Source of the DNA: Phycisphaerae bacterium
GTDB taxonomy: Bacteria > Planctomycetota > Phycisphaerae > JAJVII01
Reading direction: 5' to 3'
Length of the DNA: 64,000 nucleotides
Assembly: GCA_022072085.1 (NCBI GenBank)
Contig: JAJVII010000050.1
Location: 51,595 to 115,594 of the forward strand
Positions 33,132-42,706 of the stretch are shown one piece after another; position 1 is the first letter of the stretch, and every line of letters starts with the position of its first letter. Position numbers and translations under genes: made by a program. The notes under the pieces were generated by a model. That model saw only the letters and a list, made by a program, of their open reading frames with translations, was not told the DNA's origin and made no database searches.

Positions 33132-33160
33132 TTGACCCCGGGCCGGCGGCAGGTTACACT
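33132..33160 (+). promoter_or_regulatory. Sigma70-type promoter upstream of typA
   Basis: TTGACC (33132-33137) and TACACT (33155-33160) are 17 bases apart, leaving a leader of about 180 bases before the TypA start. Confidence 0.5.
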
Positions 33161-33348
33161 GAAGGGCTATGAAGGTTTCGCCTGTGCAGAACCCCGAGGC
33201 GACGCGAGGCCTCTGCCTGATGCAGAGGCTGGGGACGCTCCGCGCCGCGCATTGGCCTGACCCCTCCCGCCGGTAGCCTCGTTTTCCACGGACATCACCC
33301 AGACCCCCAGGCAGACCGGGCCCGACCCGGCGATTGAGGATCCCATAG

Positions 33349-35196
33349 ATGGCCGGTTCCAGGCAGAATATCCGTAACGTCGCGATCATCGCTCACGTCG
33401 ACCACGGCAAGACGACGCTGGTCGATCAGCTCCTGCGCCAGTGCGGGCAGTTCCGCGAGGGCGAACTGAAGGCCCGCGGCGGCGAGTTGATCATGGACTC
33501 CAACCCGCTGGAGCGCGAGCGCGGGATCACGATCCTCGCGAAGAACTGCGCGATCGACTACACCGACCGCAAGGGCGACCGCTACCACATCAACATCGTC
33601 GACACGCCCGGGCACGCGGACTTCTCCGGCGAGGTCGAGCGCGTGCTGAAAATGGCCGACGGCGTGCTGCTGCTGGTGGACTCGGCTGAGGGCGTCATGC
33701 CCCAGACGCGCTACGTGCTGCGCAAGGCGCTGGAGGCGCACCTGGCGCCGGTCGTAGTCATCAACAAGATGGACCGACCCGACGCCCGGTCGCACGAGGT
33801 GGTCGAGGAGGTCTTCGACCTGCTGGTGGACCTGGGCGCCGACGACCACGCGCTGGACTTCCCGACGCTGTACGCCTCCGGTCGCAACGGCTGGGCGACC
33901 GCCGACCCCGACAAGACCGACGCGACCAACATCCACGAGCTGTTCGACGCGATCATCCGCCACGTGCCGGTTCCGGACCTGGACGCGGCGGCGCCGCTTC
34001 AGGCGCTGGTGACGACGCTGGACTACAGCGACTACGTCGGGCGGATTGGGATCGGCCGAGTGTTCGCCGGGACGCTGCGCGTCGGGCAGGTGGCGGTCAT
34101 CGACCGCTACGGCGACCAGACGTTGCAGAAGATCGGCCAGCTATTCCAGTTCGACGGGCTGGGACGCAAGGAAGTTCAGCAGGTGGACGTGGGCGACCTG
34201 TTCGCGGTGGTGGGGCTGGAACGCGTGGACATCGGCGACACGCTGGCCGACGTGGAGCACCCGGTGGCGCTGGAGACGCTGCACGTGGACGAGCCGACGC
34301 TGCACATGACTTTCCGGATCAACGACGGCCCGTTCGCCGGGCGCGACGGCAAGTACGTCACCAGCCGACAGCTTCGCGAGCGGCTGGACAAGGAGCTTCA
34401 GTCCAACGTGGCGCTCCAGGTGGAGGACCGCGGCGACGAGTTCGTGGTCAGCGGCCGCGGGCTGCTGCACCTGGGCATCCTGCTGGAGAACATGCGCCGC
34501 GAAGGCTACGAGCTGACCGTCGGCAAGCCGGAGGTGATCTACCACCAGCAGGGCGGCCACCGGCTCGAGCCGATCGAGCGGCTGGTGATCGACGTGCCCT
34601 CGACAAGCGTCGGGGCGGTAATGCAGCTCGTGGGCGACCGGCGGGCCGAGCTTCAGAAGATGGAGGCCCGCGGCGGCACACACACGCACATGCAGTTCCT
34701 GATCCCGGCGCGCGGGCTGATCGGGCTGCGCAGCCGCCTGCTGACGGCGACCGCGGGGGAGGCGATCATGCACCATCGCTTCGAGAGCTACGGCGAGGAC
34801 CGCGGGTCGATCCCCGGGCGGGTCAACGGGGTGATGATCGCGACAGAGACCGGCTCGGTGACGGCCTACGCACTGGATCAGCTCGCGGACCGCGGCGTGA
34901 TGTTCGTCACCCCCGGCCAGCAGGTCTACGCCGGGCAGATCGTGGGCGAGCACTGCAAGGACGACGACATTCCGGTCAACGCCGTACGGGCCAAGAAGCT
35001 GACCAACATGCGGGCGGCCAGCAAGGACGCCACGGTTGTCCTCAAGCCGGCGCGGCAGCTCTCGCTGGAGGCGGCGCTGGAGTACATCGAAACCGACGAA
35101 CTGGTCGAGTTGACGCCGTCGGCCGTTCGCGTGCGCAAGCGCTGGCTGGACGAGACCGAGCGCCGCCGCCGGACCCGCCAGATGGCTGGGGTATGA
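33349..35196 (+). CDS. typA: Translational GTPase TypA/BipA
   Basis: The 615-residue protein has the full GTPase set: [15 protein letters not shown] (G1), ERERGITI (G2), [13 protein letters not shown] (G3) and [12 protein letters not shown] (G4). Elongation-factor-like domains II, III and V and the TypA-specific C-terminus ([20 protein letters not shown]) follow. It binds the 70S ribosome and assists growth under stress and low temperature. Start ATG 33349 follows GAGGA. Length is normal for the family. Confidence 0.97.
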   Translation: MAGSRQNIRNVAIIAHVDHGKTTLVDQLLRQCGQFREGELKARGGELIMDSNPLERERGITILAKNCAIDYTDRKGDRYHINIVDTPGHADFSGEVERVLKMADGVLLLVDSAEGVMPQTRYVLRKALEAHLAPVVVINKMDRPDARSHEVVEEVFDLLVDLGADDHALDFPTLYASGRNGWATADPDKTDATNIHELFDAIIRHVPVPDLDAAAPLQALVTTLDYSDYVGRIGIGRVFAGTLRVGQVAVIDRYGDQTLQKIGQLFQFDGLGRKEVQQVDVGDLFAVVGLERVDIGDTLADVEHPVALETLHVDEPTLHMTFRINDGPFAGRDGKYVTSRQLRERLDKELQSNVALQVEDRGDEFVVSGRGLLHLGILLENMRREGYELTVGKPEVIYHQQGGHRLEPIERLVIDVPSTSVGAVMQLVGDRRAELQKMEARGGTHTHMQFLIPARGLIGLRSRLLTATAGEAIMHHRFESYGEDRGSIPGRVNGVMIATETGSVTAYALDQLADRGVMFVTPGQQVYAGQIVGEHCKDDDIPVNAVRAKKLTNMRAASKDATVVLKPARQLSLEAALEYIETDELVELTPSAVRVRKRWLDETERRRRTRQMAGV

Positions 35197-35244
35197 GAGC
35201 CCGCCCGCGGCGCTGCTTTCCGTTGGCTGCGGCAGATTGAACGG

Positions 35245-35274
35245 TTGCCCGCCCCCCGGGCGAGCGGCTATTAT
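35245..35274 (+). promoter_or_regulatory. Promoter candidate for secreted triple-domain protein
   Basis: TTGCCC (35245-35250) and TATTAT (35269-35274) are 18 bases apart, about 95 bases before the start codon. Confidence 0.45.
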
Positions 35275-35371
35275 CCTCGTGTAAACTTCAGCCCGGGCGG
35301 CCCGCTCCCGACAGCGGCAACTCGCCGCCCCGTCATGTCCGGCCCCGGTAGCCGTTGAAAGGATGTGCGCC

Positions 35372-36844
35372 ATGTCTGTCAGCCGCTGGATGATGCTCGT
35401 CGCGATCGTGCTGTGCGCCTGGACGCCCCTGACGGCCGGTGATGTGCCGCTGGGCGGGAGCGGCTATGGGTTCACCGCCCTGCCGATTCTCAAGGCGGTG
35501 GACAGCGACACCCTGACGTTGCAGATGACCAACGACGCCAAGACGATTGTCGTGCAGTCCAAGGCGGCTGAGGGCGACGAGACGATCGAGGAGATGGCGG
35601 CGTCCTATCACAAGGGCATCGCCCAGGGGGCCAAGAGCCTCAAGCTGGCCGACCAGGGCTGGGCGACCATTGACGGCGTCAACGCGCTGTATCGCTGCTA
35701 CGAGGTGGTCGTCGGCGACGAGACGTCGAACTTCCAGGTGCTCTTCTTCGCCAAGGACAAGATCCGGATCACGCTGGCCGTCATCAGCGCCGGCGAAAAC
35801 CTGGCGGCGCTCAAGAAGATGATGCTCACGCTTAGGCCGATGGCGGCTGTCGCGCCCGGGCCCGCTCCGACGCCGGCGACGCCGGCCCGGGGGACCCTGC
35901 GGATCGGCCAGACGGCCTACCGGCTGCGCGGCGTGCCCGACGAGTTCTTCGAGAAGCCGCAGGCGGGGATGGCCCTGAACCTGAACAACAAGGCGGACGA
36001 CGCGGCCATCCAGGTTGTGCTGGTCACCGATGCGCTGACGGTCGAGCAGATGGTCGACCGCTACCAGAAGGGCATGCCGGCCAACCTTCAACCGGTCAAG
36101 AAGGTTTCCAGCGAGCCGGTCGAGGTGGACGGCGCCGACGCTTTGCTGAACACCTACACCGCGAACAACAACGGCAAGAAGTTCGACATGCAGACGCTCT
36201 TCTTCGTCCACGGCGACGACCGGATGTTCATCCAGGCGATCAGCCAGGGCCGCCCGCTCAAGCCGTTGCGCGACGTGCTGCTGACCCTCTCGTCGGCGCC
36301 AGACCGGCAGCCGGCGCCGGGCCCAGCCCCCGCGGCGGCCGTCCCGGCCTATCGCCTGCACATCGAGTCGGACGTGAACATCCAGTTCGAGGTCCCGGCG
36401 GCCTGGCAGACCGAGAACCACTGCACCGGCGACAGCGTGACGTTCCGCGGGCCGGCGGACACGGAGTCGTCGCTGTGGACGATCAATCTCCAGTTGATGA
36501 GCCGCCAGGCGGCGGACCATCGAGACATCGACGCGTCGCGCCAGACGCTGCTTAAGCAAGTCCAGGAACTGCCCGAGGGCAAGGTCGTCGCCCAGAAGGC
36601 CGGCCGATGGATGGACTGCGCCGCCTCCCAGGTGGATTACACGCTCAAGGGCGGCAGCCGCGTCTACCAGTTGCGGATGGTCGTCGTCGAACTGCCCAAG
36701 GTGATGCTCTGGCTCAGTTTCGTGACCCCGCAGGGGCAGTCCGACCAGTTGCAGGACGTCCAGACGCACGTGCTGGAGACGCTGCACTACGTGAACCCGC
36801 CGGCCGCGGAGCCGGCGACGGAACCGGCCAAGGGGCAGGGGTAG
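35372..36844 (+). CDS. Secreted protein with three DcrB/PsbP-like domains
   Basis: The 490-residue protein starts at ATG 35372, eight bases after AAAGGA, and has a signal peptide (SRWMMLVAIVLCAWTPLTAG). Three copies of a roughly 130-residue domain follow, each with the sequence of events YRL/F...VPxxW/F..., QMxxSYxKG or MVDRYQKG, EVDGADALxxxYxx, and an FFxxxDRMFIQAI-type strand near its end. This is the pattern of DcrB/PsbP/Mog1-like proteins. Proline-alanine linkers lie between domains. Such proteins act at the cell envelope, often with unknown ligands. Confidence 0.7.
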   Translation: MSVSRWMMLVAIVLCAWTPLTAGDVPLGGSGYGFTALPILKAVDSDTLTLQMTNDAKTIVVQSKAAEGDETIEEMAASYHKGIAQGAKSLKLADQGWATIDGVNALYRCYEVVVGDETSNFQVLFFAKDKIRITLAVISAGENLAALKKMMLTLRPMAAVAPGPAPTPATPARGTLRIGQTAYRLRGVPDEFFEKPQAGMALNLNNKADDAAIQVVLVTDALTVEQMVDRYQKGMPANLQPVKKVSSEPVEVDGADALLNTYTANNNGKKFDMQTLFFVHGDDRMFIQAISQGRPLKPLRDVLLTLSSAPDRQPAPGPAPAAAVPAYRLHIESDVNIQFEVPAAWQTENHCTGDSVTFRGPADTESSLWTINLQLMSRQAADHRDIDASRQTLLKQVQELPEGKVVAQKAGRWMDCAASQVDYTLKGGSRVYQLRMVVVELPKVMLWLSFVTPQGQSDQLQDVQTHVLETLHYVNPPAAEPATEPAKGQG

Positions 36845-36846
36845 CC

Positions 36847-38034
36847 TCAGGCCAAACGCAGCGGCGTGTCGCCCGGCGAGGCCACCTGCGGGTTGAGGAT
36901 GTGCGCCTCCACCGAGCAGGTGTTGGCTGGGCGGTCGGCGAACGTGCACCCGTCGCAGATCGGCGCCTGGCGGCGGTCCCGGCGGATCTGCCGTCGCACA
37001 TCGGCCGCCTGGCGTCCGAACCATATCTTTCCAAACGTCGTGCGGCTGTCCAGTCGCCCGTAGGGCTGCTGGCCGTCGAAGAACTGGTCGCACGGCACGA
37101 CCGTCCCGTCGCAGAGCACCATCGGGTAGTTGAACGCGTGCTGGCAGATGAAGTCGTCCCGCGTCACCCGCCGCCCGTCACGATACTCGAACGCCCGATA
37201 GCTCGGGTTGCTGGGCAGCCGTGCGGTGTGCTCGGCGTGGCCCACGCCCGGCCTGACCGACAGCGTCCGCAGGGTCAGCAGATCAAAGCCGTTCTCGGCG
37301 GCGAACGCCGGCAGTTCCGGCAACTCGTGCTCATTGTGGTTCATCACGATCAGCCGCATGTGCAGGAAGGGCCGGCTCTGCCCGCGGCGACGCTTGAGGT
37401 CGGCCAGCCTGCGGACGCCGCCCAGGATCGGTTCGAGTCGGGCCCCGACGCGATACAGTGCGTTGGTCCGCTCGGTCATGCCGTCCAGGGCGACGATGAG
37501 GTACTCTGGCGGGTCGTCGAGCAGGCCCGCGACGATGCGGGGGTCGTCCAGGTTCTGTCCGTTGGTGGAGATCATCGGCAGGACGCCGTGGCTGCGGGCG
37601 ATGCGGCAGGCCTCGGCGAAATGCGGATAGAGCATCGGCTCGCCCCAACCCCACAGGCAGGTGGAGAGGGCGTATGGGCCGACCTCGGCCAACAGGCGGC
37701 GGTAGAGTTCCAGGGACATCGCCTGCCGCGGACGCTGCATCACACCGGCGCCGGTAGGGCAGATGGGGCAGCGAAGGTTGCAGGCGTTGGTCAGTTCGAT
37801 CTGGAGGCAGAGCGGCCAGGCCCAGGGGCGCAGGCGGCGGAAGAACAGGTTCATCCCCGAGCGGAGGAAGTTGATGCGCTTCTTTAAGCCCATGCCGCGT
37901 AATGACATAGGCATGAGATCGAAGGTGTAGTCTCGCTGCCCGCGCAGCAGCACGTCGCCCAGCAATTGAGGGGCCTGCCAGAGGTATCGCCATCGCAGCC
38001 AGCGGCGCATGGATGAGATCCGAAGATGGTTCAT
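36847..38034 (-). CDS. Radical SAM/SPASM domain protein
   Basis: The 395-residue protein starts at ATG 38034. It has the radical SAM cluster motif CNLRCPIC (CX3CX2C) in LQIELTNACNLRCPICPTG, followed by LWGWGEPMLYPHF (GGE-like motif) and STNGQNL. The C-terminus has SPASM-type cysteines: CQHAF, VLCDGTVVPCDQFF and APICDGCTF...TC. These enzymes modify peptides or proteins, or act in cofactor or lipid pathways. No precursor gene is adjacent, so the substrate is open. Confidence 0.88.
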   Translation of the reverse strand: MNHLRISSMRRWLRWRYLWQAPQLLGDVLLRGQRDYTFDLMPMSLRGMGLKKRINFLRSGMNLFFRRLRPWAWPLCLQIELTNACNLRCPICPTGAGVMQRPRQAMSLELYRRLLAEVGPYALSTCLWGWGEPMLYPHFAEACRIARSHGVLPMISTNGQNLDDPRIVAGLLDDPPEYLIVALDGMTERTNALYRVGARLEPILGGVRRLADLKRRRGQSRPFLHMRLIVMNHNEHELPELPAFAAENGFDLLTLRTLSVRPGVGHAEHTARLPSNPSYRAFEYRDGRRVTRDDFICQHAFNYPMVLCDGTVVPCDQFFDGQQPYGRLDSRTTFGKIWFGRQAADVRRQIRRDRRQAPICDGCTFADRPANTCSVEAHILNPQVASPGDTPLRLA

Positions 38035-38137
38035 GCTGCCCGGCAGCGGGCAGGAAAACGCCGAGTATAGCATGGAAGCGACGGCATGGAAGCCGTCGGA
38101 AAGGTGCAAAAAAGTGGGCTTCGGGCACGGATTCCCG

Positions 38138-38167
38138 TTGCTGAATGATTGCAGGTCCAGATAAAAT
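38138..38167 (+). promoter_or_regulatory. Promoter candidate for RRM protein
   Basis: TTGCTG (38138-38143) and TAAAAT (38162-38167) are 18 bases apart, leaving a leader of about 110 bases before the GTG start, a length that would allow cold-responsive control. Confidence 0.5.
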
Positions 38168-38285
38168 CTGGAGGTTAGACTGTCCGCTGGCTTCCGGTGG
38201 GATTCGATTCACTGGTGACGCTCACCAGACCCCGTAGCCTCGCGCCCTGTCAGACAGTCACCTCTCTTTGCCGGGAGCCTATCAC

Positions 38286-38594
38286 GTGAAGAAGATCTAC
38301 GTGGGCAACCTGCCGTTTTCCACCACTGAAGAGTCGCTGCGCGACGTTTTCGCCGAGCACGGCGAGGTCGTCAGCGTGGCCATCATCACCGATCGCCAGA
38401 CGGGCCAGTCCCGTGGGTTCGGGTTCGTTGAGATGGCCAACGACGACGAAGCCACCAATGCGATCAACGCCCTGAACGAGTCGCAGTTGGAAGGCCGCAC
38501 GCTGACGGTCAACGAAGCCCGTCCCAAGACCAACCGCGCCGGTGGCGGCGGCGGTGGCGGTGGCGGCGGCGGCGGACGCGGCGCCCGCTGGTAA
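38286..38594 (+). CDS. RRM RNA-binding protein with glycine tail
   Basis: The 102-residue protein starts at GTG 38286 after GGGAG. It is one RNA recognition motif: KKIYVGNLPFSTTEESLRD holds RNP2 (IYVGNL) and SRGFGFVEM holds RNP1. The C-terminal tail is almost pure glycine, ending GRGARW. Such small RRM proteins are common in cyanobacteria and planctomycetes and are often cold-induced RNA chaperones. A strong intrinsic terminator follows. Confidence 0.93.
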   Translation: MKKIYVGNLPFSTTEESLRDVFAEHGEVVSVAIITDRQTGQSRGFGFVEMANDDEATNAINALNESQLEGRTLTVNEARPKTNRAGGGGGGGGGGGGRGARW

Positions 38595-38622
38595 TCCAGC
38601 GCCAGGTTGCAGCAAGACGAAG

Positions 38623-38662
38623 GCCGGCCTCTCCAGTCCCACGGAGAGGCCGGCTTCTTTTT
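38623..38662 (+). terminator. Intrinsic terminator after RRM gene
   Basis: A perfect 12-bp stem (38623-38634 with 38643-38654) with an 8-nt loop is followed by TTCTTTTT. Confidence 0.9.
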
Positions 38663-38774
38663 CGCGCCTCCCCGGCGACGCGGCCGGCCTTTCCCGTCAG
38701 ACTCTTGCACGCCATCGCCCTGAGGGGTAGAAGGGCACTTCCTGCGAGTTTACCAACCGCTGCGGAGAAACGAC

Positions 38775-39854
38775 ATGACTGATCGCACCGACGGCATGAA
38801 CTACGCACCCAAAGGCAAGCCCGCACCGGTCGTCAAGCCGGGCCAGTTCGTCTTCGCGGCCGTGGCCCTCGACCACGGGCACATCTACGGCATGTGCAAC
38901 GGCCTGACCGAGGCCGGCGGCGTCGTCAAGTGGGTCTACGATCCCGATCCGGCCAAGGTCGACGCCTTCGTCAAGCAGTTCCCCGCCGCCAGGCGCGCCC
39001 GCAGCGAGGCCGAGGTGCTCGACGACCCGGAGGTGAAGATGGTCGCCGCCGCCGCCGTGCCCAACCTTCGCTGCCCCCTCGGCCTTCGCGTGCTCGACGC
39101 GGGCAAGGATTACTTCACCGACAAGACCCCGATGACCAGCCTGGCCCAGGTCGAGCAGGCCCGCGCCAAGGTCGCCGCCACCGGCCGCAAGTACATGGTC
39201 TACTACTCTGAGCGGCTGCACGTCGAGAGCGCCATGCATGCCGGCGACCTGGTCAAGGCCGGCGCGATCGGCCGAGTGCTTCAGGTCACCGGTTTTGGCC
39301 CGCACAGCCTGAACGCCCCGTTGCGTCCGGCGTGGTTCTTCGTCCACGAGCAATACGGCGGGATCCTGTGCGACATCGGCAGCCACCAGATCGAGCAATT
39401 CCTCTACTACGCCGGCGCCGCCGATGCCCGCGTCCTGCACGCCAAGGTCGCCAACTACGGCCACAAGCAGCAATACCCCGAGCTGGAGGACTACGGCGAC
39501 GCGACGCTGGTCGCCGACAACGGCGCGACCAATTTCTTCCGCGTCGACTGGTACTCCCCCAGGCAGCTCAGCACCTGGGGCGATGGGCGGACCTTCATCG
39601 TCGGCAGCGAAGGCTATATCGAGATGCGGAAGTATTGCGAAGTCGGCCGCGGCGAGGGCGGCGACCAGCTCTACCTGGTCAACCGCGACGGCGAGCAGCA
39701 CATGTCGCTCAAGGGCAAGGTGGGCTTCCCCTTCTTCGGCCAGCTCATCCTTGACTGCCTCAACCGCACCGAGAACGCGATGACCCAGGCCCACGCTTTC
39801 AAAGCCGCCGAACTCTGCTGCCGCTGCCAGGAGCAGGCCATCCGCGTCGAGTGA
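38775..39854 (+). CDS. Gfo/Idh/MocA-family oxidoreductase
   Basis: The 359-residue protein has FAAVALDHGHIYGMCNGL as its Rossmann start, KDYFTDKTPMTSLAQVEQ (the EKP-like motif reads DKT here), and a substrate domain with GILCDIGSHQIEQFLYYAG (catalytic-type D and H) and QLILDCLNRTENAMTQAHA. It is related to the gene at 31855 but not a close copy. A sugar or inositol-like substrate is likely. The DKT variant of the usual EKP is worth noting. Confidence 0.85.
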   Translation: MTDRTDGMNYAPKGKPAPVVKPGQFVFAAVALDHGHIYGMCNGLTEAGGVVKWVYDPDPAKVDAFVKQFPAARRARSEAEVLDDPEVKMVAAAAVPNLRCPLGLRVLDAGKDYFTDKTPMTSLAQVEQARAKVAATGRKYMVYYSERLHVESAMHAGDLVKAGAIGRVLQVTGFGPHSLNAPLRPAWFFVHEQYGGILCDIGSHQIEQFLYYAGAADARVLHAKVANYGHKQQYPELEDYGDATLVADNGATNFFRVDWYSPRQLSTWGDGRTFIVGSEGYIEMRKYCEVGRGEGGDQLYLVNRDGEQHMSLKGKVGFPFFGQLILDCLNRTENAMTQAHAFKAAELCCRCQEQAIRVE

Positions 39855-39875
39855 TCGGCCGGTTTCGGCTGGGCG

Positions 39876-40868
39876 TCATTGCTCGGTGGGATACCATTGG
39901 ACCAGCGGGTCGCGGATGCCCGGCAGGCTGACGGCGTCGAGCAGGGCCTGTCCCTTCGCGCCGTTGATCGGCTTGCTGTGCCACCACCACCACGCCCCGG
40001 CCTGGAAGTTGAAGCTGCAGAAGGTCAGCCGCGTGTCGGTGACGCGGACCACGCCGAAGCTCTTCTGTCCGTGCTTGATCGACCCGACGTTGTAGACGTC
40101 GATGCCGTGCCAGAGGTAGTGCCCCGAGCCGTGGAAATGGCCGTGGAAGATAGCTGCCACGTTGAATCCGTCGATCACCTTCCACAGCTTCTCGGGCCCG
40201 TCCTGCTTGGTGAACCAGGTGTCCGAATACGGCCCGACAAAGGGGTAGTGCAGGTAGAGGACGATCGGCCGCGATCGGCCGTTGCCGGCCAGATCCTTTC
40301 GCAGCCACACCAACGTCCGCTCGTCGGGGGCCTCGCCCAGGCAGACGACGTGCAGATCGCCCCAGTCCCACGAGTAGCAGACGTCCCCGTGCCGGCGCTT
40401 CACGTGGGCGGCGACGTGGCTGAGTCGATAGGTGTCGTGGTTGCCCACCGACTCGTACATCGGCAGGCCGACCGGTCCGCGGCGGCCGTCCAGGCTGAAG
40501 TACTGCGCGAACGCGTCCCATTGCTCCGGGTCGCCGCGTTCGGTCAGATCGCCGGCGGCCAGGATGCCCATCGGGGCGGCCACCTTCCCGCCGATCGCAG
40601 CCGGGTAGTCGCGGCCGGGCAACCCGTTGATCGCCTCGGCCATGGCCTTCCGCATGGCGTCGCTGACCTCTTCGCTGCCGAAGTGGAGGTCGGCCGTCAC
40701 CAGGAACGTGACGTCCGTTCCGCCGCTTCGCGGGCGTTCGACGACCGGCGGGGCGGGCGAATAGCGCAGGCTTTCGCTGCACGCGCCGGGTCCCAGCAGG
40801 ACCGTCGTCGTCAGCAGGGCCGAGAAGAGCACGGCGATGCCGAGAAGCAGAATTCGGCGCGAACGCAT
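39876..40868 (-). CDS. Exported metallophosphoesterase
   Basis: The 330-residue protein starts at ATG 40868 with a signal or lipoprotein-like N-terminus (RRILLLGIAVLFSALLTTTV...GACSES; the GAC suggests a lipobox). All calcineurin-type motifs are visible: VTADLHFG (DxH), LAAGDLTERGD (GDxxxxG), VGNHDT (GNHD), LYLHYPF and IFHGHFHGSGH. It probably hydrolyses phosphoesters in the periplasm. It is divergent from the PqqD-like gene. Confidence 0.88.
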   Translation of the reverse strand: MRSRRILLLGIAVLFSALLTTTVLLGPGACSESLRYSPAPPVVERPRSGGTDVTFLVTADLHFGSEEVSDAMRKAMAEAINGLPGRDYPAAIGGKVAAPMGILAAGDLTERGDPEQWDAFAQYFSLDGRRGPVGLPMYESVGNHDTYRLSHVAAHVKRRHGDVCYSWDWGDLHVVCLGEAPDERTLVWLRKDLAGNGRSRPIVLYLHYPFVGPYSDTWFTKQDGPEKLWKVIDGFNVAAIFHGHFHGSGHYLWHGIDVYNVGSIKHGQKSFGVVRVTDTRLTFCSFNFQAGAWWWWHSKPINGAKGQALLDAVSLPGIRDPLVQWYPTEQ

Positions 40869-41049
40869 CCGGCGGCCTCCCAGAGAGTGTCGACCTCCGC
40901 CCATTCTACACAATCGGCCCGGCCGTGGACCGGTCATTGATCCGGCTTGACGAACCGCCCGGCGGCGGCAAAGATGTTCGCGGGCACGGGCAGCCGCTCC
41001 GCCGCGAGGGCCGTCCGCGCGGATTCACCGTTCGGCAATCCTGGAGTTC

Positions 41050-41520
41050 ATGATGGCAGACCCGACCGCCCGCCTGGTTCCCAACGAGCCCGACGTGGCC
41101 GCCCGCGTCATCGACGGCGAAGCGATCCTCATCAACGTCGCCACGGGCGTCTACTACAGCCTGGATCCGGTGGGGTCGGCCGTCTGGCAACTGATCGAAG
41201 CCGGCCTGACGCCGGATCAGATCGCCCGGCGCGTGTCGGCCGACTGTGATGTCGAGCTTCAGACGGCAGCGCCCGACGTGAAGCGGCTGCTTGACGAACT
41301 GCTCGCCGAGGGACTGGTCCGCGGCGACGCTTCAGCCGCTGCGGCTGCGAAGCCCGGCGTGCCCGCCGCCTGCGAGGGCGTCTGCAAATGCAAGTACAGC
41401 CCTCCGACGCTGAACGTCTACCGCGACATGCAGGATCTGCTCGCCCTGGACCCTCCGATGCCCGGCCTGGGCGATGTCGACTGGGACGCCCAGGACAACA
41501 GCAGCCAGGAACGCGCCTGA
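41050..41520 (+). CDS. PqqD-like protein with precursor-like C-terminal tail
   Basis: Residues about 10-95 are a PqqD-type peptide-binding domain (VAARVIDGEAILINVATGVY ... AVWQLIEAGLTPDQIA). Residues 100-156 are unlike PqqD: three cysteines at 108, 112 and 114, then PPTLNVYRDMQDLLALDPP and a GDVDW end. This tail resembles short precursor peptides that occur with HprK-like kinases and nucleotidyltransferases in other bacteria (a resemblance by memory, not by search). It heads an operon with just such genes. The start is one of two adjacent ATGs after GGAG. Confidence 0.72.
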   Translation: MMADPTARLVPNEPDVAARVIDGEAILINVATGVYYSLDPVGSAVWQLIEAGLTPDQIARRVSADCDVELQTAAPDVKRLLDELLAEGLVRGDASAAAAAKPGVPAACEGVCKCKYSPPTLNVYRDMQDLLALDPPMPGLGDVDWDAQDNSSQERA

Positions 41521-41554
41521 GCGTGTCCGCCGCCCCACTCGTGGAGTCTGACCA

Positions 41555-42706
41555 ATGCGGGTCATTCAATGGGCCGAGAGCTACTGGCCCACTGTTGGCG
41601 GCCTGGAGAATCTCCTGGAGCGGCTGGTTCCCGCCCTGATCGATCGCGGCCACGAGTCGATCATCATCAGCAACCAGCTCAGCCCCCACTTGCCGCGCCA
41701 GGAACGCCACGGGCGCGTCGAGGTGCACCGCTTTCCATTCCTGCGGGCCGTCTCGACGCGCGACGTGGCCCTGTTCGCCCGGATTCGGCGCGAGCTGTCC
41801 GACCTGTTCGTCCGGTTCCCGCCCGACCTGGTCCATCTCCACGACGTCGGCGCCAGCGCGCTGTTCCTCATGTCGCAGCGGCAGGCCAACGGCGGCCCGG
41901 CCCCGGCTGCGCGAACCGCCGTCACGCTGCATTGCGTCCCGGCGCCCCTGCCCGTGGAGGGCGAGGGGCTGCTCGGCCAGGTGCTCCAGACCGCCGACTG
42001 GGTCACCGGCGTTTCGGCCGCCGCGGTCGAGCGGGCTCGCACGCTGGCGCCGGACATCGCGTCGCGCAGCAGCCTGATCTACAACGGCCTGCCCGCACCC
42101 GCGATCGAGCCGTCGCCGCTGCCCTTTGATCCGCCGCTGCTGCTCTGCCTCGGCCGCGTCGTTCGCGGCAAGGGCTACGACTTGGCCGTCAGTGCCATGC
42201 CCGCGGTGCTGGAACGCTGCCCGACGGCCCGGTTGCTCATCTCCGGCGACGGTCCCGAACGCGCCGCCCTGCGCCGCCAGGCCGATGACCTCGGCGTCGG
42301 CGACGCGGTGGAACTGCCCGGCTGGGTGGATGCGACGTGGAGCGATCCGCTGGCCACCTGGCGCACGGTCAACCGCGCGACGATGCTGCTGATGCCCTCG
42401 CGCCCCGACGGCATCTGGCAGGAGGGGTTCGGCCTCTCGGCGCTCCAGGCGATGATGATGGGACGCCCCGTCGTCGCCGCCCGCACTGGCGGACTGGTCG
42501 AGGTCGTCGTCGACAACCAGACCGGCCTGCTGGTGGCGACCGACGACGCCGACGCCCTGGCCGGCGCCGTCGGCATGATCCTGGAGCACCCCGACAAGGC
42601 CCGGCGGCTGGGGCAGGGCGGACGCGACCGCGCCGCCGCCCTGTTCGACTGGGAACGCGACTGCGTGGGACGATACGACGCCCTCTACCGCCGGCTGAGA
42701 CCCTGA
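41555..42706 (+). CDS. GT4 glycosyltransferase, copy A
   Basis: The 383-residue protein has the GT-B/GT4 layout. MRVIQWAESYWPTVGGLENL is the donor-side start, DLVHLHDVGASALF the central part, LLLCLGRVVRGKGYDLA the second Rossmann strand, and PDGIWQEGFGLSALQAMM the E-x7-E donor site. It overlaps the next gene (TGATG). The paralogue at 42706 shares the same plan, so a tandem duplication is likely. It probably transfers a sugar to a lipid or surface acceptor in the cytoplasm. Confidence 0.88.
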   Translation: MRVIQWAESYWPTVGGLENLLERLVPALIDRGHESIIISNQLSPHLPRQERHGRVEVHRFPFLRAVSTRDVALFARIRRELSDLFVRFPPDLVHLHDVGASALFLMSQRQANGGPAPAARTAVTLHCVPAPLPVEGEGLLGQVLQTADWVTGVSAAAVERARTLAPDIASRSSLIYNGLPAPAIEPSPLPFDPPLLLCLGRVVRGKGYDLAVSAMPAVLERCPTARLLISGDGPERAALRRQADDLGVGDAVELPGWVDATWSDPLATWRTVNRATMLLMPSRPDGIWQEGFGLSALQAMMMGRPVVAARTGGLVEVVVDNQTGLLVATDDADALAGAVGMILEHPDKARRLGQGGRDRAAALFDWERDCVGRYDALYRRLRP

